Assembly: GCA_949358305.1 (NCBI GenBank)
Contig: OX442324.1
Location: 7,723,601 to 7,787,600 of the forward strand
Length of the DNA stretch: 64,000 nt
Source: Strigamia acuminata
Lineage: Eukaryota; Arthropoda; Chilopoda; Geophilomorpha; Linotaeniidae
Reading direction: 5' to 3'
The position numbers and the translations under genes are program-made. Below the pieces are notes generated by a model. The model did not search any database and was not told the DNA's origin. It saw only the letters and a program-made list of their open reading frames with translations. Below are positions 32,148 through 43,809 of this stretch, piece by piece. How positions within the stretch are numbered: the stretch's first letter is position 1; each line of letters starts with the position of its first letter.

Positions 32148-34073
32148 TGACGGTGACGACCACAACTCCCATTTAACAATGGTACCGGGAAGAGATCGCG
32201 ATAAATAACAGTGAATACAATACGAGATAAATACAAGACAATTTATTGTTGGCAAACAATATGCAGTGAGCTAAATTATACATAAGACTAATGCCAACAT
32301 TTGGCAAGTTAACTGACTATTAAACTATACAAAGCATAGGCCAATTGGTCCTAAAATAATATCATTACGTGTCTGGGATAAGGGAGCGGTTTCCCCATCG
32401 CTCGACCTGGTTTACAGATGTCATCTAAGCCGGATGGCTGTGTCCTGGAGTCCGATATGGCTTCGCTGGTTTCCTTGGTTCGCTGTGTAAATTATCGCAC
32501 GTCGATAAATCGAATGATCTGAGCATTGCGGTTGACTTTGTCTGCACCGCCACAACTTTGGGAGGATATTGGTGTAAGTAAATGTATTCATTTTACTTAT
32601 CAATATTCCGCTTATGAATTATATTTAATTCATATCGTTGTGAATTCTTATTTAGATATTTTTGTGGATAAGTTGTCATCAACTTATCAGTTACATTTGC
32701 GTCTTTGATGTAATCGTGATCGTAATTAAGTCTTCTGACTTGGTTAATCAACTTGTCGCCAAGTTAATATTTAGCTGTTATAAATAAAATGAAGATTAGG
32801 CTTCCCGTCGCAACACACAATTGCCGTCGAAAGAAAATATACGCCTTGCAATGCAGAACGGTATCAAGCGTCCCCTGCGTCGCGACACGGTCGTTCGTCT
32901 GGCGATTGACGGTATCACGTACACAGGAGTCGATAGCTCGCGGCTCCGCACAGCAGTATAATCTCTCGCGGTACTAATAATAGACCGACTACTTTGGCAT
33001 CGAATACCATGAGAATCAGCTTGCCAAACACTTGGTGCTACTCGTGGTTACTGTAAAACAGACTGCTTTGGCACCATCCGGTGAAGGAACTAATTCTCAA
33101 CAGCAACGATGCTACTTGCGGTAACGGAATACGTTCATACCGAGAAAGACCACATGGTCCTGTCCGGAGGATACTGAATTGCACAACGGCGGGTTCTCCT
33201 TCGGCGTCGCAACCGTAAACTGTAACATTTATGCAACATAATGATCCCAGCACTTCGACTTCAATTGCCGGCGGTGGCATGATTCTGTAGAATCATGCAA
33301 CGGTTCTTTGTGAATAAATCAACAAAGAACCAAAAGGTTTTTTTACGTGAACAACGAATCATATTTCTTAAGTAACAATACCAAACAGAAAATAATCAAA
33401 CAGAGCTGCGGAATGGCCGATTGTTTGGGTTTATATAACCTGACTGGATTTAAGGATTAATCCAGTCATCCAATTGGAACATGGGTTCCACGAATCCCTC
33501 CAATCCCGTATCACCGGAAGTGGATACGGAGGAGCATTTATGCAAATTATGCTAATCCTTGTTACAACCGGAACTGGATACCCAGGACCGGAAATGGGTT
33601 CCACCAATCAGATTGATCGGTTGACCGATTGATCGCTAAACATTCTGTCCCGCAGAAATGGAAGTTACATTGTATTTAACAATGTCAGATATTTAATATA
33701 TATTTATATTAATATTTAACACAATTTATTCACTTGATTAAATATACGTTTATATTTAATCATGAGGTTTTCAAGTTCGTATTCGAATTTATCGCTAATT
33801 GCGATCGCGCCATCTAGTGGCAATATGGAGCATTGACAAATGCGGGTTTTAGCAGACGAATCTTCGTAATTATGCCGTGATACTTTAGTATCATGTGGAA
33901 ATTAGTGTTTATTCTTAATAAACGAACATCTTTGTATTTGAAACATCATAAATGACTTTATTCTAGACATTTATCAGTTTTACACAGAATATTGTAAAAA
34001 TACCATCATATTGGCGCAACAGCGCTTTCTTGATAGAAAATAGGCATTTATAGCCATTGTAAACCGTCATACA
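32148..34073 (-). repeat. Element H 3' LTR and polypurine tract
   Basis: 1926 bp, minus start TGTATGACGG at 34073, end ACCGTCA at 32148. The minus strand has a TATATAAA box (about 33439-33432). Short open frames in it (for example 32421-32603) are repeated in the other LTR only because the LTRs are identical; none is supported as a gene. Four PPT-like TAAGGGGGA or near copies occur in H, the one at 34081-34074 being adjacent to the LTR. Confidence 0.9.
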
Positions 34074-34666
34074 TCCCCCTTAATAACACAACTATATAAT
34101 ATTTTATAGAGTTTTCGTTATTCTCCTAATTAGCATAAATGCTATTTTCGGACTTGATGTATCTTGGAGATACCGTGACTTCCAATTTCGAATTTGAGTT
34201 TACATAAACTAACTTGAATTATCTAAGTTCTGGATTTCTGCCGAAATAATCTTTTCTAATAGCCTAAATTCAAGTCCAGAATTTATTTCCAAGTCTTCTT
34301 TTTGAAGAAACTTTCGTCATACATAAAATCATCATTTGTGTTATCACAAAATATTTATTTCATATGCCTAGTCAGATGTATCGCTATAAATATACAATAA
34401 ATAGCTTTTAGATGATAAGAGTTGACAATTTAAGAATCAAAATGTCCCCCTTAATTGTCATGACCGGAGTCACTTGGTATTCTTTGTACAATTGACTAAT
34501 TTTAATTTAAACTAGTTGTCTTTTAATACTGTAATATTACTTTTCGAGAATTGTTAATTTTAACTTTATATTTTGTCCCCTTTTTCTTTAGAAGAGAGGT
34601 CATGATTTTTAGAAGAGGATTTTCTGTTTACACTATAATCGGGGAATCTTTGTGTATCATATCATG
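34074..34666 (-). other. Element H 3' untranslated region
   Basis: AT-rich region between the ORF stop and the polypurine tract. It contains a second PPT-like TAAGGGGGACA at about 34453-34443. No gene seen. Confidence 0.6.
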
Positions 34667-36148
34667 TTAATCAACATGATTCTTTGCTAAATATTGAGCT
34701 CGCATATTTGCGAATTTCCGAGATCTCTCAGCCTGCTGTACTGATTTCTTTCGACGTTTTTCCTTTGGGCAGTTACATACAGTGTACTGACTTGGCAGTG
34801 TAAATGACCGTGACGACCCAACTTTTTGTTTTAGGTCATCTCTGGAAAACCATACATGAATGGGACCCTCATTGGAAAACCATACGTGGAAAGGACCCAT
34901 ATTTGGAATTGTGAAATCCCGCAACAAACGAGGGGATCTATATTTGACTCTAAGTCGTGGAACTGATGATTGGAAACCTGGGTTTTCAGTCAGTTTTTGA
35001 ACATGTTGGTTTGTACTTGAAGTTTCTTCATCACCAGCTGGACTTGGTGACCGAAAACGCTTTTTTGAAGTTCTTAATTCCTCTCGTTGAGATGAATTAT
35101 TCTGGATATTGCAGGGTTGCTTTCCAGACGCAAATTGTTGTATCTCCGTCAGATTGACGACTGGGACGGGTTTTAGTCGTTGGTTACGGTATTGATTTCG
35201 AAATACGAATTGTTGCGCTTCGTTTATATTTTTAAATTCAGCTGAATTTAACTGGTATTGTTTACAATACTGTTCGAATTGATACCGGATCTCCCGTGGG
35301 TTAGTCAAAAAACTTTCTTTTTTAGGTTTAAAATCATTCTCATTATCGTGTTGGTAATACTTTTTCAAGGGAAAAGTTTGCTTGACCTTTTTTCGATTTG
35401 AAATGGGCGTTAGGTAGAATTGTCTTGGCTGGGGACTCTTCTTGGTAGACAAATCATACGTCCGCAAACATGAGTTTGTGATCGGCGATCGGGCACGTTG
35501 TTGTACGTTATTTGACTGCAAATGTTTGTTTGGAGTCCGAATATCTTTCCTTTGCGTTGATATTGGTGGCCCAAAACTTTTGTTTACGGTTCCCAATTCT
35601 TTTGATAGCGGTAGGTTAATCGACAGATTAAGGCTAGCCACATATCGTTGTGCTTCAGCTGGATTAGCATATCGAACTGAAATTAGCTGATCTCGATTGT
35701 AAACGAGTTTTAATTTGTTCTGAACAACCGACTGGTTAGTTAACGAACTCTCTGGACGAGAATTATTAGGTTTATAATTCTTTTCCCCCTTATCTACCGA
35801 ATTAGGTGGTTTAAACTTTTCTAACTTAGATCCCCTACTGGATGTTTGAAACATAGTATGAGAATCTTGATTCACTAAGTTTCGGCTGTATGTTTGTGGA
35901 TTCCGTACTGGATCTTGATGTGAAGATTGAGATTGGGTACGATCTCGCCAGTTCCTAGCTTTTACATAGTCTGAAGCTTCGATTATATTTTTAAACTTGG
36001 TTTTATCCAGTCCATGACGATTACAATACAGAGTAAAATGATCGGGAATCTTTTCTGTTTGATCGCCAAGTGGTACAGAACTTAAATTTAAGTTTGTCTG
36101 CTTATTATTTCCTTTTGGATCGATCATATTCAATGGTTTTTGAGCCAT
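34667..36148 (-). CDS. Element H ORF, 493-residue basic protein of unknown function
   Basis: I do not recognise this protein. ATG at 36148-36146 with G at +4; stop at 34669-34667. It is rich in Lys, Arg, Asn, Gln and Ser. Two clear internal repeats, about residues 38-70 and 290-322, share F-x2-YC-x5-L-x4-FKNI-x-EA-x2-(Y/F)V-x3-N; a shorter echo (ANPAEAQRYV) is at 161-170. The FKNIxEAxxFV part recalls the small viroplasmin / RNase H1 N-terminal fold that binds RNA-DNA hybrids, but the likeness is weak. A 10-residue tandem repeat GP(F/I)HVWFS occupies about 418-435. Basic clusters SKKRFRSPSP (361-370) and PKEKRRKKS (461-469) could be nuclear signals. There is no knuckle or protease motif. It is the only large ORF of H, so it may bind the element RNA, be captured from a host gene, or be a diverged Gag. 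Confidence 0.75.
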   Translation of the reverse strand: MAQKPLNMIDPKGNNKQTNLNLSSVPLGDQTEKIPDHFTLYCNRHGLDKTKFKNIIEASDYVKARNWRDRTQSQSSHQDPVRNPQTYSRNLVNQDSHTMFQTSSRGSKLEKFKPPNSVDKGEKNYKPNNSRPESSLTNQSVVQNKLKLVYNRDQLISVRYANPAEAQRYVASLNLSINLPLSKELGTVNKSFGPPISTQRKDIRTPNKHLQSNNVQQRARSPITNSCLRTYDLSTKKSPQPRQFYLTPISNRKKVKQTFPLKKYYQHDNENDFKPKKESFLTNPREIRYQFEQYCKQYQLNSAEFKNINEAQQFVFRNQYRNQRLKPVPVVNLTEIQQFASGKQPCNIQNNSSQREELRTSKKRFRSPSPAGDEETSSTNQHVQKLTENPGFQSSVPRLRVKYRSPRLLRDFTIPNMGPFHVWFSNEGPIHVWFSRDDLKQKVGSSRSFTLPSQYTVCNCPKEKRRKKSVQQAERSRKFANMRAQYLAKNHVD

Positions 36149-39100
36149 AAAAAAAATTCAAAATCTGACGATTTTAATTCTTTAATTTATAAAGAAGACG
36201 AATATAATACACTTTTCAACAAGAAACACTTCTAAACTTTACTTTTGACAAAATAAAATTAAACTTCGCGTTTGTTTGACACGTGTTAGCTTTTGCAGGT
36301 TACACGGCACAAAATTCGAATCGTGACTGAAATCGGGACGGCGTGGTCAAGATGACTCTGGAACACGTCTTCTGGTCTGGTCTGGATGCGAATGATCAGT
36401 ATCTGATCTGGTCCTCCTTTAATAGCAGGGGGCTGGGGATCCCTAGATCTCCCAACTTCTGATTGGCGGATGTTAGTGTCGGCCAATGGTATAAAGGACG
36501 TTACATCTATTTAGTAGTTCTCTACTAAGTCCGTTCCCTTCGAGATTCAATTTTACCGATAAAATAAAATTCCTTCGGGAAGACATTCGTAAAATATTGT
36601 ATTTTTCAAATGAAAATAAAATAAACTTACTTCAATCTTCTTGAACTTTGGGATTTTTACCAATCCAAATAATTAAATAACTTTTCTTCAAAAAATATTT
36701 TTCTTTTAATTATTCCGTTAGTGTGTGATATCGTTACAACCACAACTTTAATAAAGTTTTCTCAAACTCTCAATTTTTCTTATTCTTATTCAATTATCGT
36801 TCAAATAATCATTCCTTTGTAATTGAAATCTATTTTCGATTCCCAACATTGTGTATTCATTTCCAATAGGAAGAATAATTTGACCAAGTCTTTACTTTTT
36901 CGGGTTTAAATTCCATTTTTCGAGTGTGAAAAAATAAATTTTCACCATCCATCTCCCCCTTTTTTAACAAATTTTTTTTAACAAATAAAAATTCGTTAAA
37001 ATTCTTTAAATTTGTTTTGCGAGAAAAATTATCTAATTCTCTAATCTTCCAAAAGAAAATATTCGAAATTTTACTTTAAACGATAAAGTTATTGGTACAA
37101 ATGTGTACTTGTTTTTCGGGAGAAAACTATTCGACAATCCTTTAGACTTTTGGGTAAAAATTATTCATCAAATCTTTCTTTTTTGATGACAATTGCTTTG
37201 ATTTTTCGAAAGAAAATATCTAGCTAAATTCCACTTTTCCTGAGCGGACAATTGTTTTCACAATTAGTTATTCCTTTGCGATATTTACGAAGGACGTGTC
37301 TTTGATTATTCGTTTTAATAATTTTCGTCCCCCTTATCTCTAATAACGAGATGTTTTTGCAGAGATCTTTTATCTTTTGAATGAAAGAATATTTAAATCT
37401 CAATTGTCGTAAATACCTTCATCTGCTGCAGCATTTCCTCAATTTGAACTTTTCAAATGAAAAGACAAATCTGGAGAACTTTCACTGTCAAACTTCTATT
37501 CCTATCGCGCCAAAATTCGTAATTCACTGGTTTGGAATTCCGTATAACACGTGACACAATAACAGTATCGATGTCACAATTAAGCAGTTTACTACTCGGT
37601 CCGCGCGAGGACATGTAAATTACTTTTTTCCGATAAAAATAATTTTTCTTTGAAAAATATTTGAAATTGATTTTTCACAACTACTTTTGAATGAAATAAA
37701 ATGAAGTTATTCCAACTTTTCGTTAATTGCTCACACATAACATTCCCTTTACTGTGGGATTTGCATCGAAATTCCATTTTTAAAGAACCTTTCTTTTACT
37801 TATCGCAAATAAAACATATTCAATCGTTTTTCTGATTAAACTTTAACACGTAAATTACGAACGAAATATATGATGACATTCCATTAACCTTTAGGAAAAT
37901 TGACTAAATTCTTAATTTTTAGAGAAAAATAATGTATCTAGAATCTTTCCTTTTCCGAATAAAATCTATGTTCAAAATAGAAGATAAATCTTGTGCAATT
38001 CTTAGTTTTTTCGAATGGAAAAATACAACTTTTCATCAGCGGTGATTTATTTGATTTTTCCGAAAGAAAAATAATTACTTTGAAACTTATTTTCTTCGTT
38101 TAAATCAGCTATCTGATTTTAAAGCTTCAATCCAATCAAAAAATATTCGCTCCGTAAATATTTCATGTGGCAAAGTTCATAGCCACAAATGGATTTGTTA
38201 TTCCGGTTTTAAGAAATCATGTGGGAAAATGTCCGATTAGATTACTAAAAATATTCGTTGTTTTTCAAACAGCTAAATTTCATTTAGAAATTCTCAAAAT
38301 TTGGGAGACCCAAATATCGTTGGAAACTTAAAACACTGTTAAATTTCCGAAAGGAAAGATTGAATGAAATCCTTTTACTTTTCCGAGGGAAAGCGTTTAT
38401 CGTGATTCGTAACTTTCAATGTAAAAAATACTATTCTACGTGGTCGGCAACTTCATTCGCCGCCATTTTATATTTTCTTAATTTCCATTGTCCCGAAGGA
38501 AAAATTTTCCTTTTTGTGAAAATAGTTAATTCCTTCAAATAAAGGTAATATTCATTTCGATTTGCAAATCTTTTCTGCGAAATGGAGTGTGTTGTTTTTC
38601 TCCAACAACTAAATTATCTTTGGTACCGATGGCAGTGGAAAAATTAGTTCGCGACACTTTAAATAAATCTCTACGAACCTTCTGTAACATTTCTCCGCTG
38701 TCTTTTATCTGTTGTCCGCCATAATTTCCAAGCATTCGTTCGCACCTTGCGTTGAAGGTTTGAGTAGCTTCCCTGCTGCGTTTGATACGGAGATCGACGC
38801 GTATTGCTATGGCGCGTGGTCGCTGGCTATCGGTGTCGACGTACAGTTACAGGAAACTTAATTTCTTGTAAATATTTCCAAATAGTTGCGGTGTTTTCTT
38901 CGTTTTAACTTTTCAGGTGGAAAGATAAATTCGTAAGAAGTCCGCCTTCTAAACTTGTATGTTTTTAGCTTTTCGAAATAAAACAAACTTCGAAAAAAAA
39001 TATCTGTATTCTTATTTCACTCGAAACTTTTTTGATTTCTTATTTAAAATACTTCGTATTCCTTAAATTGTCGAACGAAAATAGTAAAGAGAGTTCACTA

Positions 39101-39652
39101 AACGTTTCCATTTCGTCAGTTTAACTTTTCACATGAAAATATAAACTGAAAATCTATTTGTCTGTTTTAACTAAAATTTTTTAGTTAATATCGGATTCAA
39201 GATTCGCTTTTGCAATTCGATCGAATTAATTTGCAACCTATTTCAGTGATCGTGTGATAGGTCTATAACTTCCGAAATTCCTAGTTAAAGGACTGTTTTG
39301 GTGTTTCTCAAGAAAATAAACATGGTTTGAAACTTGTCTGTTTTTTAACTAAATCTTTTAGTTAAATATTTATCTCAAAATTCACTTTTACAATTCTATC
39401 GAATTTAATTGCAACCTAATCTCGGTGGGACCTCCACGTGTGAGATTAGGTGGTAGTCTTTGAAATCCCTAAAATCTTCAAACGAAAATAATGAAGGAAA
39501 ATCTACTACGTATTTCTATTTCATCAGTTTAACTTCTTCACATGGAAATATAAACTGAAAATTTAATCTGTCTATTTTTAACTTAAATCTTTTAGTTAAA
39601 TATTTATCTCCAATATTCACTGTTGCAATTCAATCGAATTTAATTGCAACCT
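36149..39652 (-). other. Element H long non-coding 5' interior with hairpin motif array
   Basis: About 3.5 kb, AT-rich, without a supported gene. It holds about 20 copies of a degenerate short palindrome TTTTC-N3/4-GAAAA (for example near 36606, 37112, 37203, 37450, 38010, 38052, 38388, 38910, 39128, 39535) and PPT-like CCCCCTT at 36955 and 37329. A CCAAT and TATAAAGG pair on the plus strand (about 36483-36496) could be a promoter. The region 39115-39675 consists of about three imperfect direct repeats, two including the primer site. Confidence 0.65.
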
Positions 39653-39675
39653 AATCTCGGTGGGACCTCCACGTG
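39115..39675 (-). repeat. Imperfect direct repeats with duplicated primer site, element H
   Basis: Units share CAGTTTAACTTTTCACATG, ACTAAATCTTTTAGTTAAATAT, ATCGAATTTAATTGCAACCT and CTCGGTGGGACCTCCACGTG. The last block occurs at 39422-39440 and again at 39656-39675 next to the LTR; a decayed version ends near 39265. Confidence 0.8.
39653..39671 (-). other. Element H primer-binding site, tRNA-Gln
   Basis: Minus TGGAGGTCCCACCGAGATT, 4 nt from the LTR, complementary to the 3' end AATCTCGGTGGGACCTCCA of metazoan tRNA-Gln as I know it. A full second copy lies at 39436-39418. Confidence 0.8.
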
Positions 39676-41601
39676 TGACGGTGACGACCACAACTCCCAT
39701 TTAACAATGGTACCGGGAAGAGATCGCGATAAATAACAGTGAATACAATACGAGATAAATACAAGACAATTTATTGTTGGCAAACAATATGCAGTGAGCT
39801 AAATTATACATAAGACTAATGCCAACATTTGGCAAGTTAACTGACTATTAAACTATACAAAGCATAGGCCAATTGGTCCTAAAATAATATCATTACGTGT
39901 CTGGGATAAGGGAGCGGTTTCCCCATCGCTCGACCTGGTTTACAGATGTCATCTAAGCCGGATGGCTGTGTCCTGGAGTCCGATATGGCTTCGCTGGTTT
40001 CCTTGGTTCGCTGTGTAAATTATCGCACGTCGATAAATCGAATGATCTGAGCATTGCGGTTGACTTTGTCTGCACCGCCACAACTTTGGGAGGATATTGG
40101 TGTAAGTAAATGTATTCATTTTACTTATCAATATTCCGCTTATGAATTATATTTAATTCATATCGTTGTGAATTCTTATTTAGATATTTTTGTGGATAAG
40201 TTGTCATCAACTTATCAGTTACATTTGCGTCTTTGATGTAATCGTGATCGTAATTAAGTCTTCTGACTTGGTTAATCAACTTGTCGCCAAGTTAATATTT
40301 AGCTGTTATAAATAAAATGAAGATTAGGCTTCCCGTCGCAACACACAATTGCCGTCGAAAGAAAATATACGCCTTGCAATGCAGAACGGTATCAAGCGTC
40401 CCCTGCGTCGCGACACGGTCGTTCGTCTGGCGATTGACGGTATCACGTACACAGGAGTCGATAGCTCGCGGCTCCGCACAGCAGTATAATCTCTCGCGGT
40501 ACTAATAATAGACCGACTACTTTGGCATCGAATACCATGAGAATCAGCTTGCCAAACACTTGGTGCTACTCGTGGTTACTGTAAAACAGACTGCTTTGGC
40601 ACCATCCGGTGAAGGAACTAATTCTCAACAGCAACGATGCTACTTGCGGTAACGGAATACGTTCATACCGAGAAAGACCACATGGTCCTGTCCGGAGGAT
40701 ACTGAATTGCACAACGGCGGGTTCTCCTTCGGCGTCGCAACCGTAAACTGTAACATTTATGCAACATAATGATCCCAGCACTTCGACTTCAATTGCCGGC
40801 GGTGGCATGATTCTGTAGAATCATGCAACGGTTCTTTGTGAATAAATCAACAAAGAACCAAAAGGTTTTTTTACGTGAACAACGAATCATATTTCTTAAG
40901 TAACAATACCAAACAGAAAATAATCAAACAGAGCTGCGGAATGGCCGATTGTTTGGGTTTATATAACCTGACTGGATTTAAGGATTAATCCAGTCATCCA
41001 ATTGGAACATGGGTTCCACGAATCCCTCCAATCCCGTATCACCGGAAGTGGATACGGAGGAGCATTTATGCAAATTATGCTAATCCTTGTTACAACCGGA
41101 ACTGGATACCCAGGACCGGAAATGGGTTCCACCAATCAGATTGATCGGTTGACCGATTGATCGCTAAACATTCTGTCCCGCAGAAATGGAAGTTACATTG
41201 TATTTAACAATGTCAGATATTTAATATATATTTATATTAATATTTAACACAATTTATTCACTTGATTAAATATACGTTTATATTTAATCATGAGGTTTTC
41301 AAGTTCGTATTCGAATTTATCGCTAATTGCGATCGCGCCATCTAGTGGCAATATGGAGCATTGACAAATGCGGGTTTTAGCAGACGAATCTTCGTAATTA
41401 TGCCGTGATACTTTAGTATCATGTGGAAATTAGTGTTTATTCTTAATAAACGAACATCTTTGTATTTGAAACATCATAAATGACTTTATTCTAGACATTT
41501 ATCAGTTTTACACAGAATATTGTAAAAATACCATCATATTGGCGCAACAGCGCTTTCTTGATAGAAAATAGGCATTTATAGCCATTGTAAACCGTCATAC
41601 A
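39676..41601 (-). repeat. Element H 5' LTR
   Basis: 1926 bp, equal in length and by eye in sequence to 32148-34073. It has the minus-strand TATATAAA box at about 40967-40960. The GCTG duplication follows at 41602. Confidence 0.9.
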
Positions 41602-41691
41602 GCTGACATCTTTACAAAGTCGGTGGATAAAGCCGATTTAACACAATTTTGTAACCTATTTTTAGTTGATCTCAGTAATCTAAATAATTGA
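41602..41691 (+). pseudogene. gag-pol: Element G polyprotein C-terminus beyond H
   Basis: Thirty codons, from ADIFTKSVDKADL to TGA 41689-41691. The ADIFTK motif is the usual end of copia RNase H domains and continues the frame broken at 32147. It is followed by a polypurine tract (CGAGGGGGCCGAA, 41697-41709). Confidence 0.9.
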
Positions 41692-41709
41692 TGATACGAG
41701 GGGGCCGAA

Positions 41710-42032
41710 TGTTAAGTTACATTGTATTATTCTAACCTATCTTATGTCGTATCCTCAATTTATGCAGTCATTTATCGTGTATATGTGTTTATTAACATTG
41801 AGTATTATCTGCACGAATGTCGGCAGCTTTGATCATGTATTGTTTATGCATTTCGCCCATAGGCGGCGATGTTTGTAAGTGTTGACCACCTGACAGGTGA
41901 ATAAAGCAACTCATTCTGTTCTCAGTTTCCAACACATCAAGATGGCCTCTCAGTTTCTCCTTATTATAACTAATGTTATTCTCACCACTGCTAAACTACA
42001 CAATTAACTTGAGTTTAGATGACAATTCAACA
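41710..42032 (+). repeat. Element G 3' LTR
   Basis: 323 bp, same as 26727-27049 with no difference noticed. It is followed by the ATAGT duplication. Confidence 0.94.
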
Positions 42033-42037
42033 ATAGT

Positions 42038-43809
42038 AACAACTTTCTGTTCCAAAATCCGCTCTACTCTAGCAACGTAGGCCTAAAAGAGCCCGAAAAC
42101 TTGATCCTTACGTGTCATAGGATAAACCGTTGTGTGTCGGGAGAAGTCATCCGTAATCGTCAAGAAATACACGCACCCGGAGAATGACTTTGTGGGTAAG
42201 GCACCACACACGTCCATGTGAAGAAGTTCTAGGGGTTTAGTCGATCGTACTTGAGGTATTGGTTTGATTGACAAGCACTTCTTCTTAGCTAAATCACACA
42301 CTTCACAGTGATCCAATTTTCCAGGTAAATCATCAAGACCCCAAATAGCAGCATTCTTGATTGTCCGTTGGACACTTTCCAAGTGTATATGGCCGAATCT
42401 TTCGTGCCACAGTCGCAAGTCGGCAATGTTCTTAGAAGGTGGCTCGGCCGTCAGAGCAGTCGACGCATTCTGAATCTCAGATTGTGGGCAAAAACCGCCA
42501 TTTGCCAATCTCACAAAATATAAACTTCCTTTCTTGGTCGCCTCCACAACAGGAATAAAATCTTCTCCAATGTAAAGTCGTACGCGACCGGATCCAATGC
42601 TGGTTTTACAGCCCGCCTCATCCAACTTCGATGCCGAAATCATGTTTCGTCGTAAGTCGGATGCGTAGAAGACATTACGCAAAATCACTGGTTTTGTATT
42701 GGCTCCAAAAGCACAATTGACGGATACGTCGCCGACGCCTTCTATCTGAATAGAAGATGACTTGCCCGCCTGCATAATTCTTCCGTTTGTCACCGGTTTA
42801 AAGCGGAAAAAGTACTCTTTGTTCTTGCAAAAGTGGCTAGTGGCGCCGGTATCGTAAACCCATTCGGTGTCACATTTCTCTGGTGCAATCACCTCAGTCT
42901 CGAATAATTCAGTCAGGTATCCCAGTTCGCGGAATTTGGCTGATAAGTCATCCGATGCATCGTCACCAAACGCCGCTTGTGGTTCAGGCAAAATGGTCCT
43001 CGCTATGCAATCACGTGCCCAATGCCGGTCCTATGGCATCGGTGGCACGGCCCCCGAATTGAAGATCCTCCACCTGGACGGGTATTTCGACCGCCCCGCC
43101 CCCGTCCTCGGTCCTTGCCTCGGAATCCATCGGTGCCCTTTGGCTTTGCTCGGTCATCCAGACCAAAGGCCCCTTGGATGGGTTGTTCACCGGCATCACG
43201 CTTGACTTGGGCAATGCGTCCCTCTTCAGCCACTAACTCAGCTTCAACTAGGTCGAGGGTAAACTTGGCGTCGTCCCATCTGTATATGGTCTGCACAATT
43301 GTTTGATATTCGGGAGGTAAATGACGTATTAATTGAAATGCTTTATAAAGATCGTCGACTTTATGTTTCAGTCCTTCTAGTAGAGTCGCGACTTTTCGAA
43401 TTCTGGCTGCGAAAACACCAATCGTCTCGGTGTCCGAGTCATATCGAAGACTGAAGAACTCGTCCAGTAACTGGACAATCCGCGCACGAGAAACCGGCTC
43501 AAAGTTCGTTTTGAGGATTTTTCACGCTTCTTTGGCATTTTTAGTAGTGCCAAGTAACCCTCGGTACTGCTTTTCAATGGCGTAGTAGATCATCGAAAAG
43601 GCACGATCCTTTCTGAAGGCATTGTCCTGTTTCTCTCTCCATGTTGCGGTGGCTTCAACTAGTGGAATTTCAGTCCCTCCCACGAAGCCCCAGCAGCCCT
43701 GGTACATTAATGCTATCTCCATTTCATCCTTCCAAGTCGCATAGTTGTTGCGGCCAAGCAAGGCAATCTTCTGGCCAGCAATCTTGTTATCTTCCTCCAA
43801 ATCTGGCAT
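42038..43809 (-). pseudogene. gag-pol: Element E Gag, protease and integrase N-terminus, broken
   Basis: Minus-strand 5' half of E. Probable ATG 43809-43807 (MPDLEEDN); another Met is 8 codons upstream. Gag with NNYATWKDEMEIA; TGA at 43524-43522 where homologues have Trp; Gag continues to QTIYRWDDAKF; CCHC knuckle near 43035-43010 is disrupted by a frameshift of about one base (CHRCHRTG then a frame change); protease DTGATSHF, GAG-pre-integrase WHERFGHIH, CEVCDLAKK, integrase MDVCGAL; TAG at 42085-42083; then sense codons to the G insertion at 42037. So two stops, one frameshift and one insertion. Confidence 0.88.

Larger units (their letters stand above)
32148..41601 (-). mobile_element. Element H, non-autonomous LTR element with 1926-bp LTRs
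   Basis: 9454 bp. Two 1926-bp direct repeats (32148-34073, 39676-41601) at a constant offset of 7528 with no difference that I found. The duplication GCTG is at 32144-32147 and 41602-41605; removing H restores the G frame. Minus orientation is shown by the tRNA-Gln primer site left of the right LTR (39671-39653), the polypurine tract right of the left LTR (AAGGGGGA, 34081-34074) and the only large ORF (36148-34667). There is no protease, RT or integrase in the 5.6-kb interior. The 4-bp duplication suggests mobilisation by a gypsy-type machinery. Confidence 0.9.
26727..42032 (+). mobile_element. Copia element G, complete from LTR to LTR, carrying H
   Basis: Plus-strand copia with 323-bp LTRs, half-tRNA-iMet primer site, leader, gag-pol and polypurine tract. 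The duplication ATAGT is at 26722-26726 and 42033-42037, within E integrase. Without H it is about 5.8 kb. The two LTRs look identical by eye, yet gag-pol has two stop codons. Confidence 0.94.

Noticed and set aside
32421-33280. Small ORFs repeated at 39949-40808
   Set aside because: They are repeated only because both lie in the identical H LTRs; they are short, on both strands and resemble nothing.
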